A stretch of 64,000 bases of DNA from JAKACA01 sp963735115 (lineage in GTDB: Bacteria; Actinomycetota; Acidimicrobiia; Acidimicrobiales; Bog-793), in contig CAVTJR010000001.1 in the NCBI GenBank assembly GCA_963735115.1, forward strand, positions 124,001-188,000, in the 5' to 3' direction. This document shows, one piece after another, positions 58,663-64,000 of the stretch. The first letter of the stretch is position 1; every line of letters starts with the position of its first letter. Made by a program: the position numbers and the translations under genes. The notes under the pieces were generated by a model, which did no database searches, had not been told where the DNA came from, and saw nothing but the letters and a program-made list of their open reading frames with translations.

Positions 58663-59331
58663 ATGCGAGACGAGCTCCATCCGGCCGTGGACGAGTACCT
58701 GGAAACGATCGGTTGGCTGGGGGAGGAGGGCGCGCCGGTCATCGCCGCCCGCATCGCCGACCGGATGGGCAAGTCCAGGCCATCGGTGTCCGAAATGCTC
58801 GAGCGCCTGGCTGCCGGCGGCTACGTCGAGCGCTCCGGCCGGGAGATCCTCCTCACTGCGGAGGGCAGGGCGCGCTCGCTGCGAGTCATCCGCAGGCACC
58901 GGCTGGCCGAATGCCTGCTCGTCGACGTCATCGGGCTGTCGTGGCGCGATGTGCACGCCGAAGCTGGTCGTTTTGAGCGTGTGATCTCCGACGAAGTCGA
59001 GGAACGTCTCGTCGAGCTGCTGGGCGACCCGGCGACGTGCCCACACGGCAACCCCATACCGGGCAGCACGAGCCGCACCCCAGACCTGGACCTGCAGATG
59101 CCTCTTTCCGACACCGTCCCCGGTCAGAGCGTGCGACTCGTTCGCCTCACCCAGGAGGTCGAGCTGGACAGGGCGTCGTTGGGGTACCTCGACGATGCGG
59201 GTTTCGTCCCGGGTGTGACGGCTGTCGTTCTCGAGCGCGGTCCCGACGGCACGCTCGTCCTCGCCCTCGAGCGCGGGAACCTCGCCCTCGGTCCCCACCT
59301 GTGCGAGCGGCTGTTCGTCCTGGCCGTCTGA
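58663..59331 (+). CDS. DtxR/MntR-family metal-dependent regulator with altered metal site
   Basis: A 222-residue regulator: winged helix at the N-terminus (ARIADRMGKSRPSVSEMLER), dimerisation/metal domain (RRHRLAECLLVDVIGL, VHAEAGRFERVISDEVEERL) and a C-terminal FeoA/SH3-like domain. The ancillary-site residues H and E of RRHRLAE and H of VHAEA are kept. In the IdeR/DtxR pattern EACRWEHVMS the primary ligands Cys, Glu and His occur; here the same place reads EAGRFERVIS, so Cys is Gly and His is Arg. Metal response may therefore differ. GAGGTGA precedes the ATG. It is divergent from the iron importer. Confidence 0.9.
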   Translation: MRDELHPAVDEYLETIGWLGEEGAPVIAARIADRMGKSRPSVSEMLERLAAGGYVERSGREILLTAEGRARSLRVIRRHRLAECLLVDVIGLSWRDVHAEAGRFERVISDEVEERLVELLGDPATCPHGNPIPGSTSRTPDLDLQMPLSDTVPGQSVRLVRLTQEVELDRASLGYLDDAGFVPGVTAVVLERGPDGTLVLALERGNLALGPHLCERLFVLAV

Positions 59332-59336
59332 GGGGA

Positions 59337-60188
59337 TCAGCTCGCTTCCAGCATGCGGTTCCGGATCGTGCCGATCCCCTCGATGGTGCTCTCGAGCACG
59401 TCGCCCGGCTGGAGGAAGCGCGGTGGCTGGCGCACCCAGCCGACGCCCGCCGGCGTCCCTGTGAAGATGACGTCGCCCGGGAGCAGCGGGACGACGGCCG
59501 ACAGCTCCTCGATGAGCCGCGGAACACTGAAGACCATGTCGGACGTCCTGCCGTCTTGCATGACCTCGCCGTTCAGGCTGCACCGGAGGGCCATGTCGTC
59601 GGGCTCGGTCAGTTCGTCGGGCGTCACGAGCCAGGGCCCCATCGGACCGAAGCCCGGAAAGGACTTCCCGAGGCAGAACTGGTTCCCGGCCTCTCGCTGC
59701 AGTATGCGCTCGGACAGGTCCTGGCCGACGGTGACGCCAGCGACGTAGCTCCACGCCTCCCAGTCCGCCACCCGATAGGCGCGACGTCCCATGACCACGA
59801 CGAGCTCCACCTCGTAATCGACGGAGCCCTCGGGCAGCTCGACCTCATGAAAACCCCCCACGATGCACGTGGGGAACTTTGTGAAGGTAGCGACCCGGCT
59901 GGGGAGCTGCATCCCCGTCTCGGCCACGTGGTCGCGATAGTTGAGTCCGATGCCGAAGACCTGATGGGGCGACGGAGCCGGCGAGAGCAACTCGCTCTCG
60001 GTCAGCTGGAGGTAGCCGTCCTCCCCGGGTGCCTCGAGACGGTCCGCCCAGTGGAGGAACTCGTCCCAGCGGTCGTAGAGCGCCTGGATGTCGGCGGCGA
60101 ACCGCCCCTCCGACCGGCGCTCGATATCGAGACCGCCCTCGTCGGCGACGAGGACGGCGCGTCCGGCGAGGTTGGCGAGCCGGGTCAC
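59337..60188 (-). CDS. Fumarylacetoacetate hydrolase (FAH) family protein
   Basis: A 283-residue metal-dependent enzyme of the FAH family, which cleaves or hydrates small keto acids. GIGLNYRDHVAETG opens the fold; metal ligands are in DYEVELVVVMG (Glu-x-Glu) and TVGQDLSER (Asp). GKSFPGFGPMGPWLV and FTGTPAGVGW are also typical. GTG 60188 follows AAAGGGG at proper distance; an ATG-like upstream extension is not conserved. Its substrate could be fumarylpyruvate, oxaloacetate or another acylpyruvate. It is convergent with the dtxR-type gene. Confidence 0.92.
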   Translation of the reverse strand: MTRLANLAGRAVLVADEGGLDIERRSEGRFAADIQALYDRWDEFLHWADRLEAPGEDGYLQLTESELLSPAPSPHQVFGIGLNYRDHVAETGMQLPSRVATFTKFPTCIVGGFHEVELPEGSVDYEVELVVVMGRRAYRVADWEAWSYVAGVTVGQDLSERILQREAGNQFCLGKSFPGFGPMGPWLVTPDELTEPDDMALRCSLNGEVMQDGRTSDMVFSVPRLIEELSAVVPLLPGDVIFTGTPAGVGWVRQPPRFLQPGDVLESTIEGIGTIRNRMLEAS

Positions 60189-60509
60189 AGGGCCCCTTTC
60201 AGGCGGCAGGTTTGCCGCGGTTGGCGTCGAACTCTGGCAGGTCACAGGTTAGGCCCGGGGGTGAAGTTCCGTGTACTGGCGAAGCAGCTTGCATGGTCAT
60301 TCAGCCTTGTTGGATATGGCATACTCGGCCGTGACAGTTGCCTTCTTCTGAGGCGAGCTGTCTGTTGCACACATTGGCACGAAGCTCCGGGGGGCTGAAG
60401 CAGCACAGCATTCGTGTGCGGAACCGGGGACGAGGCGGATAGCTGTCCTGGTGTTCCCTGGCCGAAGGCTGCACCCGACTATGGCGAGGTCGATTAGAGG
60501 GGGTCCTCT
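60189..60509. other. 321-bp divergent region between the FAH and S53 protease genes
   Basis: No gene is supported. It must contain both promoters. GAGGGGG lies just before the protease ATG. CATACT near 60320 could be a -10 element, without a convincing -35. AGGTTAGGC at 60246-60254 equals one half of a DtxR-type site, but the other half is missing. Confidence 0.5.
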
Positions 60510-63107
60510 ATGTTGGTGAAAGCCCACCACCCACGGCGCAGTCACGCGCATGGGCACCGCCTGTCGGTCTCCGTGCTCGCCACGATGGCCGTCTTCGTCA
60601 TGGTGGTGGGAACATCGCTCGAAACGTTGGCGCCTGCCGGCGCCGCCCCGCTGAGCCCAAGGCGTGTAGGCGAGGCGCCGGTCATCGGCCACGCCCTCAG
60701 GCTCGGACGGCTCGCTCCGTCGACACCCATGCATGTCGACGTCGTGCTCCAACCTCGTGACCCTGTCGCCCTTGCCAGCTTCGCCACGGCCGTCTCCACT
60801 CCGGGCAACGCCATCTACCGTGACTACCTCGCCCGCGGCCAGTTCGCCGGCAGGTTCGGACCTACGGCCGCCGCCATCCGGGCCGTCACGGACAGCTTGC
60901 GGTCCCTTGGGCTCACCGTCGGCCGGATCTCCGCCGATCACTTGAGCTTCCCGGTCTCCGGCAAGGCGGGCGTCTTCTCCCAGGCATTCTCTTTGGGCTT
61001 CAACCGGTACCGGATGCCGTCAGGTCGAGTGGCGTATGCCAACACGAAGGCGCCCCTGTTCGCTGGGAGCGTCGCCCGCTACGTGCAGGGCGTGATCGGC
61101 TTGGATTCGCTCTACCTGCCACAGCACCTCGGTCTCCAGCCGGCGCCCGTTCACCGTTCCCCGCGGTCATTCCCGCACGTCGTCACCGGCGGTCCGCAGC
61201 CGTGCTCGGCGGCGATCTCCGCCGGTCCAGATTGGGATGCTTACACGGCGGACCAGTTGGCGTCGGCCTACCGGTTCTCGAGCCTGTACGGGGCCAGCGA
61301 TGAGGGCGCCGGCGTCACGGTCGCCCTCTTCGAGCTCGAGCCGAACCTGACAAGCGACATCTCCGCCTACCAGTCCTGCTACGGGACGAGCGCTTCGGTT
61401 ACTTACTCCCAGGTAGACGGCGGCGCCGGTTCGGGCCCGGGTGAGGGCGAAGCCGCTCTCGACATCGAAGACATCATCGGCCTCGCACCCAAGGCGGCCA
61501 TCGACGTCTACCAGGGGCCTAACAGCGGCACGGGCGCCTACGACACCTACAAGTCCATCATCTCCGCCGATACGGCGAAGGTCATCTCGACGTCATGGGG
61601 TCTGTGCGAGTCGGAAGCAGGCTCCTCGACGATCGCGGCAGAGAACACCCTCTTCGAGGAGGCCGCGACCAACGGACAGTCCGTCTTCGCCGCCGCCGGT
61701 GATTCGGGCTCGGAAGACTGCGACGACGACTCGCTCGCCGTCGACGACCCGGCGAGCCAGCCATATGTGACAGGCGTGGGCGGCACCACGCTCACGGCGC
61801 TCGGTCCGCCGGCGACCCAGGTGGTTTGGAACGAGAGCTCGCTCGGCGCAGGTGCCGGCGGTGGCGGCATTTCGTTGTCGCACACGATGCCCTCGTACCA
61901 GTCAGCTGCACCCTCCTCGTTGAACGTCATCAACGCTCACTCTTCCGGGTCGCCCTGCGGGGCAGCCAGCGGCTCGTACTGCCGGGAGGTTCCTGACGTC
62001 TCCGCCGACGCCGACCCGTATTCCGGTTACGTCATCTACTACGACGGCTCCTGGACAGGTATCGGTGGCACGAGCGCGGCCGCTCCCCTCTGGGCAGCCT
62101 TCACGGCTCTCACGGACGCCTCCAGCGGTTGCGGCGGAAAGGCGATCGGCTTCGCCAACCCGGCCCTGTACGACGCCGCCGCCTCGGCCTACTCGGCTGA
62201 CTTCAACGACATCACGTCCGGCAACAACGACTACACCGGTACGAACGAAGGGTTGTACCCAGCCAGTACGGGCTACGACATGGCCTCAGGGTTGGGCACG
62301 CCCAACGGCGCCGGCCTTCCCGGTACGCTGTGCGCCGGCAACACGACCGGCAACACGGTCACGGTGACGAACCCGGGCACACAGACGACGACCCTGGATA
62401 CGTCCGTCTCTCTGCAGATCTCGGGGACGGACTCGGGTGGCCTGGCGCTCTCGTACTCGGCCAGCGGGCTGCCGACGGGGTTGTCGATCAGCTCATCCGG
62501 CCTCATCTCGGGCTCGCCAACGACCGTCGGTTCGTCTTCGGTCACCGTAACGGCGAAGGACTCGACGGGCGCGACCGGATCGGCGTCCCTGACGTGGACC
62601 GTGAAAAGCAATAGCACCTGCACGGCCGCCCAGCTGCTCGGTAACCCCGGATTCGAGAGCGGCAACAAGGTTTGGTCGGCGACTGCCAACGTCATCCTGA
62701 GCAATTCGCAAGCAGACGGAGCCGAAGTCGCCCAGGCCGGTAAATACTTCGCCTGGCTCGACGGCTACGGCGTTCCCCACACCGACACCCTCTTGCAGAG
62801 TGTCGCCGTGCCGGCGGGTTGCACGACGTACACGTTGTCCTACTACGAGCACATCGATACGAGCGAGGACTCGAGGGCGGCCGTCGACACCTTGAGGCTG
62901 CAAGTGCTGAACAGCTCCGGAACGGTGCTGGCGACGCTCTCGACGTACTCGAATCTCAATGCCAGCTCCGGCTACAAGTTGGTCTCGGTGAACATGTCGG
63001 CCTTCGCGGGCGAGGTGGTCACCCTCAAGTGGACCGGGGTGGAGACTGACACGGGCCGCGGTACGACGGACTTCTGCATCGACACGGTGGCGTTCAACGT
63101 GTCGTAG
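60510..63107 (+). CDS. Secreted S53 (sedolisin/kumamolisin) peptidase with C-terminal accessory domains
   Basis: An 865-residue exported protease. A signal peptide (SVLATMAVFVMVVGTSLETL) is followed by a pro-kumamolisin activation domain (about 50-205), then the S53 catalytic domain: Glu and Asp in EAALDIED, oxyanion Asp in AAAGDSGSEDC, nucleophile Ser in GGTSAAAPLWAA, and the calcium site region FNDITSG. After about residue 615 come an Ig-like putative domain (SLQISGTDSGGLALSYSASG) and a C-terminal beta-sandwich with paired Cys. S53 enzymes work at acid pH, which fits an acidic habitat. Probably secreted to degrade proteins for nutrition. Confidence 0.94.
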   Translation: MLVKAHHPRRSHAHGHRLSVSVLATMAVFVMVVGTSLETLAPAGAAPLSPRRVGEAPVIGHALRLGRLAPSTPMHVDVVLQPRDPVALASFATAVSTPGNAIYRDYLARGQFAGRFGPTAAAIRAVTDSLRSLGLTVGRISADHLSFPVSGKAGVFSQAFSLGFNRYRMPSGRVAYANTKAPLFAGSVARYVQGVIGLDSLYLPQHLGLQPAPVHRSPRSFPHVVTGGPQPCSAAISAGPDWDAYTADQLASAYRFSSLYGASDEGAGVTVALFELEPNLTSDISAYQSCYGTSASVTYSQVDGGAGSGPGEGEAALDIEDIIGLAPKAAIDVYQGPNSGTGAYDTYKSIISADTAKVISTSWGLCESEAGSSTIAAENTLFEEAATNGQSVFAAAGDSGSEDCDDDSLAVDDPASQPYVTGVGGTTLTALGPPATQVVWNESSLGAGAGGGGISLSHTMPSYQSAAPSSLNVINAHSSGSPCGAASGSYCREVPDVSADADPYSGYVIYYDGSWTGIGGTSAAAPLWAAFTALTDASSGCGGKAIGFANPALYDAAASAYSADFNDITSGNNDYTGTNEGLYPASTGYDMASGLGTPNGAGLPGTLCAGNTTGNTVTVTNPGTQTTTLDTSVSLQISGTDSGGLALSYSASGLPTGLSISSSGLISGSPTTVGSSSVTVTAKDSTGATGSASLTWTVKSNSTCTAAQLLGNPGFESGNKVWSATANVILSNSQADGAEVAQAGKYFAWLDGYGVPHTDTLLQSVAVPAGCTTYTLSYYEHIDTSEDSRAAVDTLRLQVLNSSGTVLATLSTYSNLNASSGYKLVSVNMSAFAGEVVTLKWTGVETDTGRGTTDFCIDTVAFNVS

Positions 63108-63111
63108 TTCA

Positions 63112-63130
63112 GGGAGCCTCTCGAGCTCCC
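63112..63130. terminator. Short hairpin after the S53 protease gene
   Basis: GGGAGC and GCTCCC form a perfect 6-bp stem around a 7-base loop, starting 5 bases after the TAG stop. No T run. A weak terminator or 3'-end stabiliser is likely. Confidence 0.5.
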
Positions 63131-63272
63131 GCACACGAGGCTCGAACCGGGTCTCTCGATCCGAAGTGCGAACCTCCGAAATGCGGATTACCATTCGCCA
63201 CCGGTCAGTTCGATTTGAATGAGTATCGAAGAGCCTCAGAGAGCCCCGATCGGGCCTCAGAGATGAGGGGGA

Positions 63273-63305
63273 GAAAGAGGGCGTCCGTATCGGGCGCCCT
63301 CTTTC
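63273..63305. terminator. Strong terminator-like hairpin between convergent S53 and HNH genes
   Basis: GAAAGAGGGCG at 63273-63283 is perfectly complementary to CGCCCTCTTTC at 63295-63305. Two more C-G pairs and one G-T pair extend the stem inward to 14 bp with a 5-base loop. The arms end in AAAG/CTTT, so it could serve both directions. It lies between two convergent genes. Confidence 0.75.
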
Positions 63306-63358
63306 GCGGCCCTCGCCGGCGCCCCGCCTCGCCCTTGTGGCCTCCAGCAGCTCAGGCG

Positions 63359-64000
63359 TCACTCGAAGAGCAGCCTGCCCTGCTCGCTCGTGTCGCTCTC
63401 GGGTGGGTCTTCGGTCCATGCATCGGGTGCTCCGTCCCAGTCGTAGCCGTCCCCGTCGCCGTCCCCCCGGCCGGTGCCGTCGCGGTCGCGGTCGCCGTGC
63501 CCGCCGCCCCGGCCGGCGCAGTCGCGGTCGCGGTCGCGGTCGCCGGCGACCCGGTCCGGGCCGCTGCCGTCGCGGTCGCGGTCGCGATCGCCGTACCCGC
63601 CGTACCCGCCGGCGCCCGCCGTCGGCTCTGGCGGCGCGAGCCATCGCCATCGCCCCGGGCCGCCCTCGATGCGATAGCCCTTCTGCGACTTCATGGCGTG
63701 ATGCATGCGGCACAGCAGACAGAGGTTGGAGAGCTTGGTCTTGCCCCCTTTGGCGAACTCGACGATGTGGTCGATCTCGAGGTGGAAGCTGCTCGAGCAG
63801 CCGGGCACGACGCAGGTGCGGTCGCGGGCCGAAAGGGCCGTCTGGATGGCGGCGGGGATGGTGCGGGTGCAGGAGAAGACCGAGTCGATGTCGCCGCCGT
63901 TCTTCACGACGAGGCGGATGGCGGCGCTGTCCAGGTAGGCCTGCACGACCGAGAGCGGGACGTGCCCGCCGCCCTCGACGGTGCACTCCTCGCCGGGGCC
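63359..64000 (-). CDS. HNH endonuclease domain protein (DUF222 type), C-terminal part (runs off right edge)
   Basis: The visible 213 residues begin beyond the window edge. CVVPGCSSSFHLEIDHIVEF, then NLCLLCRMHHAMK, form the HNH nuclease with its Cys zinc knuckle; the preceding VPLSVVQAYLDSAAIRLVV is the end of the DUF222 region. Actinobacterial genomes have many such genes, often tied to mobile or intron-like elements, and their role is unclear. The C-terminal 90 residues are a low-complexity tail of DRDRDRDG and GDGDG units from a CGGTCG-type DNA repeat. Confidence 0.88.
   Translation of the reverse strand, partial: GPGEECTVEGGGHVPLSVVQAYLDSAAIRLVVKNGGDIDSVFSCTRTIPAAIQTALSARDRTCVVPGCSSSFHLEIDHIVEFAKGGKTKLSNLCLLCRMHHAMKSQKGYRIEGGPGRWRWLAPPEPTAGAGGYGGYGDRDRDRDGSGPDRVAGDRDRDRDCAGRGGGHGDRDRDGTGRGDGDGDGYDWDGAPDAWTEDPPESDTSEQGRLLFE
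63475..63602 (-). repeat. CGGTCG-type 6-bp repeats in the HNH gene tail
   Basis: Three clusters of GTCGCG/CGGTCG hexamers encode alternating Asp-Arg in the C-terminal tail of the HNH protein, separated by Gly-rich spacers. The period of six keeps the frame. Confidence 0.8.

Noticed and set aside
60246..60254. AGGTTAGGC as a second DtxR-type site
   Set aside because: Only one half-site matches; the other half (CCGGGGGTG) does not.
1..64000. CRISPR arrays, prophage, IS elements, toxin-antitoxin or biosynthetic clusters
   Set aside because: I looked for spaced direct repeats, transposase or integrase motifs and such gene sets and found none. The tandem repeats present have no spacers of CRISPR type.

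Overview
The window is about 64 kb of high-GC bacterial DNA with dense, mostly short-spaced genes, many GTG starts and many 4-base stop/start overlaps. The gene content points to an actinomycete, and I infer class Acidimicrobiia. The evidence is a SepIVA-like gene between coaD and a DUF177 gene, a GTP-type PEP carboxykinase, an actinobacterial Suf cluster with a Rieske ferredoxin, a DtxR-family regulator, and an HNH protein of the DUF222 type. The class is an inference from gene order and protein style; no rRNA or tRNA gene is visible.

Layout. 1-8.2 kb is a housekeeping block on the minus strand: plsX (cut by the left edge), rpmF, DUF177/YceD, SepIVA-like, coaD, rsmD, recG and a FakA-like DAK2 protein. 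rpmB follows on the plus strand and thiL on the minus strand. 8.3-17.3 kb holds pckG, an MFS protein, a stand-alone AsnC ligand domain and a Suf iron-sulfur assembly cluster. The Suf genes are sufB plus a Cys-rich protein, then a HIT-like protein, sufD, Rieske and sufC, with a plus-strand dienoyl-CoA isomerase-like gene between the two halves. sufS and sufU are not in the window. 17.5-33 kb mixes metabolism (oligopeptidase B, MBL hydrolase, alpha/beta hydrolase, MutY, MaoC, acyl-CoA dehydrogenase, CitE-like lyase, dienelactone hydrolase, fumarase) with secreted and unknown proteins. 33-38.6 kb has an NlpC/P60 wall hydrolase, an SDR, a quinone oxidoreductase and acetoacetyl-CoA synthetase. 38.8-44 kb has a lipoprotein, a MarR-MFS drug-efflux pair, a DoxX-Rieske fusion and a TetR regulator. 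44.3-54.5 kb has an amidohydrolase, an aldo/keto reductase, DUF3892, MscL, an ABC-F ATPase, a GNAT/acyl-CoA synthetase fusion and a CFA-type methyltransferase. 54.5-59.3 kb is a ferric-iron ABC importer facing a DtxR-family regulator across a shared control region. The window ends with an FAH-family enzyme, a large secreted S53 protease and an HNH endonuclease cut by the right edge.

Unusual points. Two otherwise well-conserved enzymes (oligopeptidase B and the CitE-like lyase) are each broken by one small frameshift. SufD is conserved 64 codons upstream of any canonical start codon, and a CTG with a Shine-Dalgarno sequence is the only visible start. The DtxR-family regulator has Gly and Arg where IdeR has primary metal ligands, yet a good DtxR-type box lies next to it. 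Several ordinary enzymes carry in-frame short tandem repeats in linkers, most strikingly a 15-bp repeat array inside MutY. I see no CRISPR array, prophage, IS element or clear defence or biosynthetic island. The best candidates for undescribed biology are the two small Cys-rich proteins tied to the Suf genes, the DoxX-Rieske fusion, the acetyltransferase fusion that keeps its synthetase active-site His, and the altered metal regulator.
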